DNA from: Tipula vernalis
Taxonomy: Eukaryota > Arthropoda > Insecta > Diptera > Tipulidae
Assembly: GCA_958295665.1 (NCBI GenBank)
Contig: OY282559.1
Coordinates: 267,940,057-268,004,056, forward strand
Length of the DNA: 64,000 nt
Direction: 5' to 3'
A program made the translations under genes and the position numbers. This document shows, piece by piece, positions 1 through 11,358 of this stretch (positions within the stretch are counted from its first letter, which is position 1; each line of letters opens with the position of its first letter). The notes beneath the pieces are model-generated. The model searched no databases. It was not told the origin of the DNA and was given only the letters and a program-made list of their open reading frames with translations.

Positions 1-115
1 AACGCGGGATATTATAAATTCTTGATGCTTTTTTCTTTGTTATCAGTTTTTCTCGAATTTCCGACAAAGCTTTCTGAAGAGTCTCTTCTTTATAGGATCC
101 CCGCTTTTTAGGCAT
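1..115 (-). CDS. Pipsqueak/CENP-B-type HTH protein, N-terminal 38 codons (partial, runs off left edge)
   Basis: On the minus strand an ATG at 115-113 opens a frame without stops to the window edge. It begins MPKKRGSYKEETLQKAL and continues through a stretch with KKKASRIYNIPR. This matches the layout of the HTH_psq / CENP-B N-terminal DNA-binding domain: basic start, a helix with alternating leucines, then a lysine-rich turn leading to A-S-x-x-Y-x-I-P-R. The domain occurs in pogo/Tigger transposases and in pipsqueak-family transcription factors, and binds DNA in the nucleus. The sequence cannot tell these apart because the DDE domain or any BTB domain would lie outside the window. The many transposons nearby make a pogo-type transposase the more likely reading. 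The start is the first ATG after an AT-rich leader. Confidence 0.7.
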   Translation of the reverse strand, partial: MPKKRGSYKEETLQKALSEIREKLITKKKASRIYNIPR

Positions 116-958
116 AATTATAATCTAAATTTCATTTAATAAATTAAAATTAAACTAATACGATCAGCTAAACATTTATTCATATAATTTTTTAGTGACA
201 ATAACTGTGACAATGCGTACACAATTATTGACACTACAATGTCAATTGCTATAGCAAGAAGTTACATTTATTGACAGTCTGGGATCAATTACTGAAACTT
301 TATTAAATGTTGATATAGTCATTGACACCTAGCGTATTTATTTATTTATAATATTTTAAATTAATTTAATTAATTTTATGTTCGTAAAAACATTTAATTG
401 AATAGATAGAACGTAAATCAAATCAATTTTTTATTTAACAATTACGGAAAAATCGCTAACCTTTAGAGCATTCCTTGTTCAAAATCAATATAATTTCACA
501 ATAACTTCTTGCTTGATTTTCACTGATGTTAGTGTAGAAACGATTGGCGAACGACTGAATTAAAAACCCGATATTTAAAATAAAAAGAGAAAGAGATTAA
601 TTTAAATTTAACATTAATCTCATTTGTATGATGTATTGATGTTTGTATGATACAAAAGAGTGATAAATGCTAAATAGCTTGATGGTGTGTACTGTATCAA
701 AATTCCTGCGTGTCAATAGCTATAGCATTTACGCTAATTATAATTATAATTTTAGCTTAGTAATTTTAGATTTTCTTAAATATTTTATCAGGTAAATTAT
801 TGAAAGGCGAATAGGGGGAAATTACAACATTATTAATTTTTAATTTAGGTTTAGGGAGACCTAAGTATCCGGCCCTGGATTCCAGAGAAATGATCATCTA
901 AAAATGTAGTTAGATTGTGTTGTCTTTTGTGCCGTTAATTTACTAACTATCGATCGCA
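116..958. other. AT-rich non-coding stretch
   Basis: No supported gene. The sequence is AT-rich. Short similar motifs appear near 235-262 and 710-730 (both contain GTCAAT followed by a CTATAGC core), which could be subterminal repeats of a small element, but no clear ends were found. Confidence 0.5.
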
Positions 959-1115
959 TTGGTGTCTGTAACCGGGTTGAGTCCGTCCCAACTAATAATC
1001 CTATCCTATCCTTCGGTTTTGTTGTGTGTAAACGGGTATACGGTGTGTGCCCGGGAGTCCGGGAGACTTGCTATAATGCTTGGCCGTACACTCACAATCA
1101 ATCAATCAATTGAAA
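959..1115 (+). repeat. Possible LINE 3' end with (ATCA)n tail
   Basis: The stretch is GC-richer than its surroundings and ends in CACAATCAATCAATCAAT. A similar ending (GGAGTCC, then GCTTGG, TACA, and ATCAATCAATC) occurs at 47905-47985. Two unlinked copies sharing a simple-repeat tail fit the 3' ends of one non-LTR retrotransposon family. No coding domain is visible, so the family is not assigned. Confidence 0.25.
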
Positions 1116-3459
1116 CCAGCTTCACTTCAGTGTTCGCTTTGTTCATTTTTTTTAAGTATTTTATTCTGTTCGGACGTATGGGACAGCCCTTCTCACAAAA
1201 TACAAGGTCAATTTTTACAACTGTTGCATACACAGCTAATTTGATTCAATATTTCTTGTAAAAAACATAAAATACGCGAAATAAATATTAAAATTACTAA
1301 CATGCCGCACAAGAACTACATTTAAATGTTTAGATGTTGTACACCTCAGTTCTCAAAACTGCCTCACCGCGATAGTTGAAAATATTGTTATATAATTTTA
1401 AATGATGTGTTACAAAACTATCTAAAGGCAAGACATAAAAATATTAATATAACAACCGTTTACATAATCTGTAAACAAAAATCAAACCTCTCATATGGAT
1501 ACGCAACATCAATATCGTAAATGACAAATTTAACGCTCAATTCATAAAAAAAAATGTAATTTAGTTAGCACACCAACAACAACCACGACACCAAAACCAG
1601 AAACTATTTTAATTTAAAGCATATTTTGACATTTCAATACCATTTCCTTGTTGCAATGAAATTTCAAATTTTTTTTGGTTTGTATTTGGCTTATAAAATA
1701 TCAAATCAAGTTTTATAATTATTAGAAAATTAATTATTAGAAAATCAACATAATTACTGTGGCTAATGTGTGCGAGTGTGTAAGCCATAAATAATAAACA
1801 AATTCTGTAAGCTGTGTACTTGCATTACTATGTATAATCGTAATTATATAACATAATTACAAATAAAATGCGGAAGGTGTTGCTGACTTATGTAATTGGG
1901 GCTGCCTGTAAATTAAACGATTATTGCTAAATTTGTAAAACTATTAATGGAGAAAACAAAAACAACAAAATCATGTGTTACAACTTGCAAATGAACATTT
2001 TGTGCCAAACTTGTTTTAATCGCAACAGACTACCGCCGCCACCACAAACACACTCGCACACACTCGTACGTTGCAATAAAAGAGTGTTAATTAGACGTCA
2101 AGAAATTTTTTAATTGCAATAAAATTGGAAAAATTATTGGTTATGTGGAAAATGGCTAATTAGCGAGCAAAGTGTGTGCACAACGAAACCGGAGATCCTT
2201 ATAAACACCAAAATTTGGCTTTTTAAAGATGTAACGCTGATTAGTATTTTATTGTGTTTTTGTTTTTGCCTCACCTCAAACACAATTTACTCGTGTACAC
2301 GTACAAAAACCATACCATCTTGTTCACCTTGAATTATACAAAAAAAAAAAATTATTCACAAAAAGATGTAAGAAAAGATTTTGTTTTTGTTATGACTTCG
2401 TTTACTTTTCAGAATCAAAAGTTAAAAAAAAAAGATAAAAAATTAAACGCAAAGTGGATATTTGTGTGCTTAGAATCCACAATCGAATGTTATATATGCT
2501 TTTTGATGGTTCTTCTTCGTTTTCCACATCAAACACACAGCAGACACACAAACACACAAACAAGCACATAAATGTAAATACTTGAAACACCAGTTTTGTG
2601 AAGTTGTGATCATGTCCACAATGATTGATTTTTAAATTAAACAACAAAACAAAAAAAAAATTACAAAGAACATTAATTAACATTTTTATATTTAATTTGT
2701 TGTTAAAATAACGTTGTGAAATGTTTTTATTGTTTTTTAACAAATTGTTAATGTTAATTAAATTCGTAATTTTATTTTCATTCAACATTATGTTTTTGGG
2801 CTTTTTGCAAACATATTGTGAATGAAGAGAATGAATGGTTGAATTATACAAATGAGCTTTATTTTGATTCAGTATTATCGTTTTAAATTTTCACATTTAA
2901 GATATTGGCGGTAAATAGGAAATGTATCAAAAAACACTTTTCTTTGAAAAATGCTAATGTGTAATTCGGTAGAGTGACATGTACATGTCACATTTCAATC
3001 AGCTCTTTTCTCCATTATTCAGTTTTACTTAAATTAATCATCTAATTTGAGGATCGGAACTTAGGCTTGCGATTAGGTCCCCTTAGCCAGCGTCGATCCC
3101 TTCATGTTGTAATAGTTTTGAACTTGTGTCCAACCGCCATGAAAAGCTTGAAGCATTTGATTAATACTCTAACAATTTTCTATAAACTTTATAAATTAAA
3201 ATTGTGTCAAAGCCAATATTTTTTTAGTATTTTCGATGTTCGACAATTTCAAATAGTGTGATGCTATTAGGAGAATTTGGTTCTTAAGCAATTTATCTTT
3301 CATGTTTTCTGTCTAATTTTCGGTTTTATTAAGTTGTTATATTATAATTATCCATAGTATTCGAGGGCAATACTATTACATTTTTACAAAGTAATGTTTC
3401 AGTAGGAAAATAAATAATGGCTGAAACCTCATGAGGTGACCAAGCCTTCGGTTAATTCA
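1116..3459. other. AT-rich non-coding stretch, intron- or intergenic-like
   Basis: No gene supported. The stretch has homopolymer runs (A-runs near 2341, 2427 and 2651), short CA-rich blocks (about 2035-2065 and 2528-2570) and no repeat partner elsewhere in the window. It looks like ordinary single-copy non-coding fly DNA. Open frames at 2254-2571 and 2402-2851 are low-complexity and unlike protein. Confidence 0.5.
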
Positions 3460-3862
3460 ACTCCCAAATCAATCCCTAACTGAACCACCACACTCAACCT
3501 CCAACTCAATTTACAACTAAGCCTCCAACTCAATCTCAAAATCAACCCCAATTTAACTTTAAAATCAACCCTTAACCTAACCCTATACTAAACCTTAAAT
3601 AATTCCCCAACCGAGTAACTAACTCAAATCCAACGCAAGCTAACTAAACCCTAACTCAACTGTAGCTCCACTTAGCTCGAACCAAATTTCAACCGTGTGC
3701 TGATCGACACTTCAACTTGATTCGCAAGCTGTATGCGTGACGAACTCAACTCAATCTAACCTCCCAATAAACCAAAACACGACCCAAAATAACCGATCCG
3801 AAAAATAACCGACCCCTAATCGAACTTCTCACTCAAATCCAACTCAAATTTAATTCAAACCC
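3460..3862. repeat. Degenerate CA-rich tandem array (CCAACTCAA-like)
   Basis: About 400 bp consist of variants of CTCAACC, CCAACTCAA and CCCTAACTCAA, including CTTAACCTAACCCTA near 3570. The reverse complement has the same TTGAGTTGGAG / GAGTTAGGGTT words as the array at 46050-46490, so the two are probably members of one repeat family in opposite orientation. Confidence 0.7.
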
Positions 3863-3865
3863 TAG

Positions 3866-4003
3866 TCACCATTATACCATAAGTGCAACGAACAATCATA
3901 ACCTTAAACCATCATTCCGTATTCGTATCATCATACCACAACATAATCATACCGTCATACTATCTGGCCATGATATCATCATACCATTCAACAGTCATAC
4001 CAT
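3866..4003. repeat. CAT-rich degenerate array (CATCATACC), left part
   Basis: Variants of CATCATACC and CGTCATACT run up to 4003, where gypsy-1 begins. The same type of sequence continues after the element at 8377-8475. The element therefore landed inside the array and split it. Confidence 0.75.
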
Positions 4004-4146
4004 TTGTTTTGTTATGGACTAATTCTTAAATATGGAGTAGGAATATCGAGCGTCATCACATTCTCTCCTATCTGCCGCCCTCTCCAATCAGAGTCCACAT
4101 TACACTGGTATTGTACAGTGTATATTCAGTGGTATCTACCACAACA
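4004..4146 (-). repeat. gypsy-1 3' LTR (143 bp, internally deleted)
   Basis: On the plus strand it runs TGTTTTGTTATGG...CTACCACAACA and matches the other LTR (8185-8376). It lacks about 49 bp just after the first 13 bases, a stretch that contains CTATATAAAAG in the right LTR. TG...CA ends are kept. Confidence 0.9.
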
Positions 4147-4287
4147 TCCTTTTCTTTTAAAAGAAACATACTTAAGATATTTTAAAATTATACAATTCAA
4201 AGCAATCAATTCACAAGCACAACTTTATAATTAAATATAGAAACAAAACTAAAAATTAAAATTAAAAGACAAATCGGACCCATCTAT

Positions 4288-5853
4288 CTATCCTTCCATA
4301 TAATAATCTTTGAACTTTTCGGGCATCCTACTAATTCTCGTCGGACGAGTATGTTGCTGTGTAGAAATTGAAGTAATTTCAGTAGTAGTTGGTAAAAATG
4401 CATCAGGGGCATGAGATGATACTGGAATCTGTGATGTAACATTCTGTCTTAAAACATTATCGGTGTTTAGATTGATGTTACAGCTAGTTTCTTCATCGTA
4501 GATATCCTCTGTCGTCTTTATAGTAATTGCATCATCAGAAAGACGAGGCTTTATATGAATCAAATCTCGTCGATAAGATGAATCATCAACATTGACCGCA
4601 TATGATCTATCCGTGATTCTATTTTCTATGGTCCCTTTTGTCCATAGTTTATTATTATCGGGATTTAATTGAACAAATACTGGTTGTCCAATAGTCAATG
4701 GTGGAAGAGATTTCGTTTTTTGGTCATAATAGTATTTGGCCCGACGTCGATTCTCTTCCAGTTTCTCCGGAACATTTTTAATTATTTCGGGTTTAAAATT
4801 CGATGTTATTGAAGGAATTCCTGTTCGCGTTCTTCTTGACAGCATTCTCTGAGCTGGGCTCGAATTTGTTTTTTTAGGAATATTCCGCCAATGTAACAAA
4901 GAATACCAGATATCTTCGCCACTTTCTTCACTTTTTTGTATTAGGCGTTTGACTATTTTTGCAGCTGATTCACCTTTGCCATTGCTTTGATGATAATGTG
5001 GTGTAGAAACAACATGGGTAAATTTCCACTGCGAAGCAAAATATGCGAACTCTTTACTAACAAAATTTGTTCCATTATCTGTTAAGACTCTTTGAGGTAT
5101 TCCATAGCGGCTGAAATGGCGTTTGCATACGTTAATAACTGAATTGGAAGTCATATCATTTAATATATCCAGCTCAATATTATCCCAGTAGTGGCATACA
5201 GTTACTAAAAATTTTGTTTGTTTTCCTTTATAATGAGTGAAAAATACATCCATCGATATGAATTGAAATGGGTAAATTGCGATATCGTGAGACAGCATCG
5301 GTAGTTTTGCAAGAGAACTTGCGTATTTTGCACAAATATCACATTTTTTTACCATTTCCCGAATCTCAGAACTCATACCTGGCCAGAAAACATTCTCCCT
5401 TGCGAGCCGAAGAGTTGACTCAACACCATTATAACCCACATGTACGTTTGTACGTATCAATTTTCTTAATTCGCATGGAATTAAAATTCTATTCTCCATA
5501 AATATCAATCCGTTTTGTGTTGAAAGGTCATTTTTAAATTTATAATAAAGTTGAACTTCCTCAGGAACGTTTCTAATATTATTCGGCCATCCGTATGTGA
5601 TTAGTTGAATAAGTTTTTGTAAAGATCTGTCATTTTGAGTTACCTGTCTAATATTCTCTATTCTTTCGTCGGTTATATTTAACCCTTGTACTGGATTAAC
5701 ATTCTCAATTAGATGTATAATTTTTTTTTCAGGAGGTATTATATCATTATCATCATTTTCTACTGGCATTCTTGATAGTGTATCTGCAACAATATAAGAT
5801 CTTCCTTCTATAAACTCCAATTTTAAAGAATAACGTTGCAGGATCATTAACAT
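4288..5853 (-). pseudogene. gypsy-1 pol, RNase H C-terminus and integrase
   Basis: A 521-residue open stretch. Residues about 10-30 (LEFIEGRSYIVADTLSR) are the end of RNase H. A zinc-binding HHCC region follows (HVGYNG..., then CDICAKY). The integrase core shows the first Asp in SMDVF, the second in TDNGTNF and the Glu in GKGESAAK, so the D-D-E triad is present. The C-terminal part (QPVFVQL..., RRDLIHIKP) is the usual tail that binds DNA. No chromodomain is seen. The enzyme would insert element cDNA into the genome. The piece is open by itself but cut off from RT and the rest of RNase H by a frame break near 5855-5935, so a full Pol is not expected. Confidence 0.9.
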
Positions 5854-5933
5854 TAACTAAAGTCGCTTCGGTGCTTTAAGCAATGGCTTTTGAAAAATAT
5901 TGATCAAAGGCTTGTGATCAGTTTTTACGGTAC

Positions 5934-6587
5934 TCATATGACCAGCGATCTGGTGGAACCTGATGCACGCAAACACAATCGCGAGCAACTCTTTCGCTCT
6001 GTAGCCGTCAATGTTCTGGAAGCATATGCGATAATATCGTCTTGTTGAAATAATGCAGCGCCCAAGCCAGAGCTACTCGAATCACACTCTATTGTAATTG
6101 GCTTAGTACAGTCAAAATACTTCAAGGTTTTAACATTCCCAACTAGGAACTTTAATTTTTTGAACTCATCCTCCTGAGTTTTTGTCCAAATCCAAGGAGT
6201 ATCTTCCAACAACAGTTTTCGTAATGGAGTACAATGTGTGCTTAAATCTTTTATGTATCTCGCTGGATAATTGATCATGCCCATAAATCGTTGAAGATCG
6301 TTTTTATTTTCTGGAGATTTCATATTTTGAATAGCACTGATTTTTGATGTATCTGCTTTAAGGCCTTCATTTGATAGAATATGACCAAAGAATTTTACAG
6401 ATGACTGGCATAACTTCAATTTTGATTTATTTAATTTACAATTATACTGTCGAAGTCGAATCATTAAACTTTCTAAATTTTTATTATGTTCAATAAGCGC
6501 CTCCTCTTTGTTATCACCGCTTTCGTAAATCAAAAGATCATCTGCTAACACCTCTACACCTTTAAGATCATGTGTCATTTCGTACAT
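5934..6587 (-). pseudogene. gypsy-1 pol, reverse transcriptase palm/thumb and RNase H start
   Basis: The piece holds the RT catalytic motif in the form LADDLLIY (usual form YxDD), the downstream block FFGHILSNEGLKAD, the connection region (LQRFMGMINY) and the RNase H start ITIECDSSSSGLGAALFQ with its first acidic residue. The upstream RT fingers lie in another frame at 6663-7973, and the frame is lost again at the left end. The Leu in place of Tyr before ADD and the frame breaks suggest the copy is dead. Confidence 0.88.
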
Positions 6588-6662
6588 CTTCAGCTGGAAA
6601 ATTTCAGGCGCTGAACAAATGCCAAAAGGTCAGCGTTTCCAGACGTAGCGTCCAAAAGCATG

Positions 6663-7973
6663 TCAATTCACTGGAAGTCTGGATTTTGTTAATTTTACTT
6701 GCCAGAAACCCCTTGCTGCGTCACACGTTGAGAAAACTTGAGCCTTCCCCAGTTCTGGTAAAATTTCATCAACTGTAGTAAATTGACAATTTGGTCTCTT
6801 TAGAGCTTTATTGAGAGGAATTGGATCTAGGCATATTCGAAATGAATTCGGTTTTTTAACAATCAAAACATTACTAACCCAATCCGTATGTTTCGTTATC
6901 TTTTCGATAATTCCGTCTTGAACTAATTTTTTGAGTTCAACTTTCAACTTATCCCTATAAATCACTCGAATACGACGCGCTCTTTGTATAACTGGTTTGA
7001 CATCTGTATCTATCTCCAGCTCAACTTCTCCTGGAAGGAGACCATAGTCCCCAAATACATCGTTATATTTTTCGATAATTCGCTCAGCATCTATTTTGTA
7101 AAATTCAGGACTGGCATCCGTTTTCCTAACTGTTTCAATAACTTGCAGATGATTATATTCGAAATTCCTTGGATAACTTTTAACTTCGTCACTGTACTTA
7201 ACTAATTTTAATGCAGAGCATGCGTTTGATGACAACAATAGACCATGATTTCTGTTGACAGCTTGAAACAAAAGAGTATACCGCTGTTTATTAATTTCAC
7301 ACGGGATCTTAACTTCTCCAATAGTTTTAATGGAATTCCCGTTGAAATCAATCAGTTCATATTTCGATTTGGATACTACTGGATTTTTCTGGCCCATTAA
7401 TGCTTTATACATACTATAACCTACTAAACACGAATTTAAGCTCGTGTCCAACATACAATCGACCTGTTTCCATAAATTTCCAAATTTTAACTTCAACGTT
7501 GCAATTACATTAAACTTGGAAGAAACCGTTGATTTTCCGTAAATTTTAGTAATTAATTTCTTTAATCTTATCAAATAAAAATCGAGGGATTCATCAATGT
7601 ATTGGTTACATGTGTTGAACATGTACCTGTCGTATATGACGTTGGATTTAGCTATCACACAATCACGATTTTTTTTTATAGCTTTTTCTTCTTTATCTTC
7701 ATCTGTCAAACCAAAATCCATGTACCTTGTTTTGGCTATGGTACCTATCGCCGATAGCATCAAGCTCGTATTTTGTAAATTTTTTGATTTTTCCCACAAA
7801 TTCATACCTGTAGCATTGCAATAATCTTTCCAATTATTTTCGAAAATTTCCAAATTTTCCCTTACGTCACCGGTATCTACATTCAACGGTGCTGGCCAAG
7901 GAACATTCACTGGATTTCCGACAACATTTCCAGTTGCTACATTTTCATTGAGCTTTTTATTTGTTTCCTCCAA
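6663..7973 (-). pseudogene. gypsy-1 gag remnant, protease and RT fingers
   Basis: A 436-residue frame. Residues 1-145 resemble a short gag (matrix/capsid part), with no CCHC knuckle. Then comes a protease-like block with DTS (QVDCMLDTSLNSCLVG) where active aspartic proteases have DTG or DSG. Then the RT N-terminus: GIIEKITKHTDWVSNVLIVK, FRICLDPIPLNKAL and FSTCDAARGFWQVKL. The first catalytic Asp of RT is in the last motif. The jump from capsid-like sequence to protease suggests an internal deletion. The frame fails after KLTKSRLPVN, near 6663. Confidence 0.85.
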
Positions 7974-8184
7974 TCTATTATTAAGAAGCTCTATTGTTTT
8001 AGATTGTGATTATAAAACTTCTAACAATGCTTTATCCATTATGATTTTATGATGAATAATGTTATTATATAAACTGAATGTTCACGACACTTTTGAGGTT
8101 AAACACGATAAACCACGTTCACAACAAATTACTAAACAGTATTTTCGATGAAAACATTTATTCATTCGACCACATCTGACACCA

Positions 8185-8376
8185 TGTTTTGTTATGGGAC
8201 TATATAAAAGATTTATATTATTTATTGACGTTATTTATATTTATTTATTAATTCTTAAATATGGAGTAGGAATATCGAGCGTCACGCTTGTTCTCTCCTA
8301 TCTGCCGCTCTCTCCAATCAGAGTCCACATCACACTGTTATTGTACAGTGTGTACTCAGTGGTATCTACCACAACA
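8185..8376 (-). repeat. gypsy-1 5' LTR (192 bp)
   Basis: The fuller of the two LTRs, TG...CA ended. For the element (minus strand) it would carry the promoter and the start of transcription. It keeps the 49-bp AT-rich block missing from the left copy. Confidence 0.9.
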
Positions 8377-8475
8377 CCATTATACCGTCATAACATCGTA
8401 CTATCACACCATCATTCTAGAGTAAAACCGTCGTACCATCAAACGTATTATCATAATGCAATCATCCTATTGTAA
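8377..8475. repeat. CAT-rich degenerate array, right part
   Basis: Continuation of the array at 3866-4003 (CCATTATACCGTCATAACATCG and similar), starting with the duplicated CCAT of gypsy-1. Confidence 0.7.
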
Positions 8476-8746
8476 CAACTGTGGTGTGGCATGAGTGGTT
8501 CCCGAGTAAAATCGATAACAAGGAATGCCAGTTGTTACTGAAAAAGTTGTTCATACATTCAGAGTCTCGGTATGGTCATCCTAGGCCGGCTAAAGCTCAG
8601 GTGGGGCGTGGGGGTTTCCGAGGTTAAATGTATGCATGCTACACCATATTAGGGAACAATTACTTACGAAAATGGGAAAGAGAGGTTAGTATTAATTTAC
8701 CGCGGCAGATCGTGGTCAGACTTACCAATTCATCCTTTAAATAACA

Positions 8747-9300
8747 GTGTTGTTTGCTGGCAAAACTAACTTATTTACCTTCCATATTTCACCAAATTTG
8801 TCTCAGGAATTATACTTAGGGATGGATTTCTTCCGAGCATTTAATATATCCATTAGTTTTCCTGCCTCGCCAACTGCCACTTCACCTGTTACTATCTTTC
8901 CACACAATAAATCTTTGTCTTGTTTATCCAAAAGAGTATCAGAATTGTGTATTGAAATTAATGATTCCAAACACATATTGACTCACGAACAGCATCCGCG
9001 GTCTTGGGTCTGGGACGTACTCATCTACTGTCTCATACCATTGATGTAGGAAATTCCAAACCCATAAAACAACGACATTATGCGGTGTCGCCAGCCGTAC
9101 AAAGGGAAATTTATTCGGAGTCGACCACATGTTGTCGATAGGCGTTATCGCAGAGAGTTGTAGTTCGTGGAGTTCCCCTGTCACTCTGGTTCGCAAGCCA
9201 AAAGGCAAAGTACGGTTGTGTCTTGATCCACGCAAGGTTAACCAGGTCACTGTTAAGGACGCCTACCCCTACCCCTCTCCTCGGGCGTCTTAATAATACC
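8747..9300 (+). pseudogene. gypsy-2 protease end and RT N-terminus
   Basis: The frame at 8747 carries LYLGMDFFRAFNI, the conserved Leu-Gly-x-Asp block that closes retroviral-type proteases. From about 9005 another frame reads IDVGNSKPIKQRHYAVSP and then, with a further shift, SSPVTLVRKPKGKVRLCLDP, the finger motifs of gypsy RT. At least two frameshifts lie between protease and the RT core. Confidence 0.75.
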
Positions 9301-9804
9301 CGGTTCATATCAAGTTTGGACTTAAAAGAAGCTTTCTGGCAAATCTTTCTTGATGAGGGGTCACAGGATAAGACGGCTTTTACGGTGCCTGGCCGACCGT
9401 TGTATCAATTCACCGCCATGCCATTTGGTTTGTGTAACTCACCACAGACAATGTGCCGATTAATGCATCGAGTGATACCCCACGAGCTGCAGCATCGGAT
9501 ATTCGTATACTTAGATGATTTGTTGGTTACAAGTGAGACGTTTAACGAGCACATTGAACTTTTGGATCTAGTCGCTAATTCACTAAGAGATGCCAATTTG
9601 ACCATAAATATTGGAAAAAGTAAATTTCTTCTAAAAGAGATCAAATACCTAGGCTATATCGTCGCTGACGGCATTCTCAAAGTAGACCCTGAAAAAGTTT
9701 CCGCAATTTCTAATTATAATCGCCCTAAAACCGTAAAACAGATACGTCAGTTCCTTGGTATCACTGGTTGGTACTGCCGGTTCATATTTCCCAGATTTTC
9801 GTAA
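9223..9804 (+). pseudogene. gypsy-2 reverse transcriptase core
   Basis: The frame contains FISSLDLKEAFWQIFL (first catalytic Asp), TAMPFGLCNSPQTMCRLM and VYLDDLLVTSE, the YxDD active site with both Asp present. It continues with IKYLGYIVADGILKVDPEKV and IRQFLGITGWYCRFI. After that about 60 codons of the usual connection are missing: the next frame starts directly at the RNase H Asp block, so a deletion of the tether is likely. Confidence 0.9.
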
Positions 9805-10404
9805 ACACTTTTTCATCGAATGCGATGCTTCCAAGATCGGAGTGGGAAGTGTTTTGTATCAGAAATGTGATACTGGTGATGATTGCCCTATCGCGTATTA
9901 TTCTAAGAAACTCAACGGTGCTCAACGCAACTACAGCATCACAGAGCTGGAGTGTCTTGCTGCTGTCTTAAGTGTGATGAAATGTTGGCAATACGTGGAG
10001 AGTTTACCTTTCACCATCACCACAGACCATGCCAGTCTCAAGTGGTTGATGGAGCAGGCCGTCTCGCACGTTGGAGCCTAAAACTCCAAGGTTTTAACTT
10101 TAATATCACTTACAAAAAAGGACGCGGTCATGTAGTGCCGGATGCTCTGTCGAGATATACTTTTGATCTTTCAGATGAGATTGGATCGGTATGTGAACTA
10201 ACTGGTGGTTTAGCCATCCATAAATTCGATGAAGACCCAGAATACCTCAATCTGGTTAAACATCTGTTGGATAATCCCCAGTGTTGTAAAAATATGAAAC
10301 TAGTAGACAACCGGGTATACTACAAACCTTCACATTTTCCGATAGATAATACTTTTACCCATATTCCAATTGGAAATTATATGTCCCCCGCTCGCAAACT
10401 CTAG
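9755..10404 (+). pseudogene. gypsy-2 RNase H
   Basis: Residues FFIECDASKIGVGSVLYQ carry the first RNase H Asp, NYSITELECLAAV the Glu and TITTDHASLKWLM the next Asp. A frame change near 10060 leads to GRGHVVPDALSRY, the closing motif. The domain degrades the RNA strand of the replication hybrid in the element's particle. Confidence 0.88.
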
Positions 10405-11358
10405 AAGTTATTGAACGTGCACATTGCCCACCTAACGCAGCGCATTTTGGCTTCAAAAAGACGCTCGAACTCATACAACGCTGTGGTATGATTCGAGATA
10501 TTCATGATTTTATCATGAGGTGTGAAGTGTGCAAAGAATGCAAGCCCACCAATTTCTTGTCACGAGCATCGACAATTCCAGAAAATCTTCGAACGTCTGC
10601 AAATTTCTCGAAAAGCAAATCTTTAGCTTATTTTCCGTTCCGGTAACCATCGTAAGTGACAATGCCAAGCAGTTTACCTCAAAAGAATTGACTGATCTCT
10701 TATTAAAGTTTGGAATACAACACCATTTAACACCAAGATATCACCCTCAAGCAAATGCCAGTGAAAGGGTAAATCGGTCAGTTTTATCCGCAATTAGAGC
10801 TTATATTAAAGACAATCACCGTAACTGGGATACACATTTATATGCTATTGGATAGCTCATCGGAATGTGGTGCACGATATCACTAAGCATTCCCCTTATT
10901 TTCTCACCTTTGGCTAACATAAATTTATCATGGTTCGCAAATATAAAATCCTTCGGCAACTGCATTCTCTTGGCGATCGAGAACTTGAATTAACAAATAT
11001 AAATCGACTGACTTTGGTGCAACAAGACGTTAATAAATATTTACAAAACGCTTATCAACAGTCTAGTAGACGATACAATTTAATATCTCGTCCACACGAG
11101 TATCAAGTCGGACAAACCGTTTTTGTGAAAAATTACGTGCACAGTGATGCAGTCAATAAAGTGTCTGCTAAGCTTTGTCCAAAATTTAAAAAAGCCGTTA
11201 TTAATAAATGTATTGGTAATGTTGCTTTTGAACTCCGTGATGTTCACAATAAACCACTAGGTGTTTATCATGCGGAACGATCTTCGCCCCTCAAGTTAAA
11301 TCGTAATTTGTTTCAAACATTTAATTTGATCCTGTTTTATTCTTGCCCGGCTTCTTGA
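10405..11358 (+). pseudogene. gypsy-2 integrase, core partly deleted
   Basis: The zinc-binding region is visible near 10410-10550 (H...H, then CEVCKEC). The core lacks the block with the first catalytic Asp. The second Asp (VSDNAKQFTS) and the Glu (QANASERVNRS) are present in the frame 10529-10855. The C-terminal DNA-binding tail is in the frame 10930-11358 (RPHEYQVGQTVFVKNYV, YHAERSSPLK), a style typical of 412/mdg1-like elements. At least two frame changes separate these parts. Confidence 0.85.

Larger units (their letters stand above)
4004..8376 (-). mobile_element. gypsy-1: Ty3/gypsy LTR retrotransposon, structurally complete, coding region broken
   Basis: Two LTRs flank a minus-strand gag-pol. 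The element is bounded by the 4-bp target duplication CCAT (4000-4003 and 8377-8380). Next to the right (5') LTR a primer-binding-like site reads TGGTGTCAGATGTGG on the minus strand (about 8170-8184). Next to the left (3') LTR there is a polypurine tract, AAAAGAAAAGGA on the minus strand (4147-4158). Domain order is gag remnant, protease, RT, RNase H, integrase, the Ty3/gypsy order. At about 4.4 kb it is shorter than usual. Gag runs directly into protease with no zinc knuckle visible, and the reading frame breaks near 6590-6660 and 5855-5935. The clade may be Mag-like; that is a guess from overall style. Confidence 0.93.

Noticed and set aside
959..1261. 100-codon open frame on the plus strand
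   Set aside because: Starts in a GC-richer spot, then turns into Phe/Leu-rich low complexity. No motif; accidental.
2402..2851. 149-codon minus-strand frame with Cys/Val and Asn/Ile runs
   Set aside because: Composition follows AT-rich and CA-repeat DNA. No protein-like pattern.
3570..3600. TTAACCTAACCCTA-like words resembling an insect telomere repeat
   Set aside because: The array is built of CTCAACC variants; CCTAA words are rare and irregular. Not a telomere tract.
8939..9250. Minus-strand frame opposite gypsy-2 RT
   Set aside because: Shadow of the RT coding strand, whose conserved motifs are on the plus strand.
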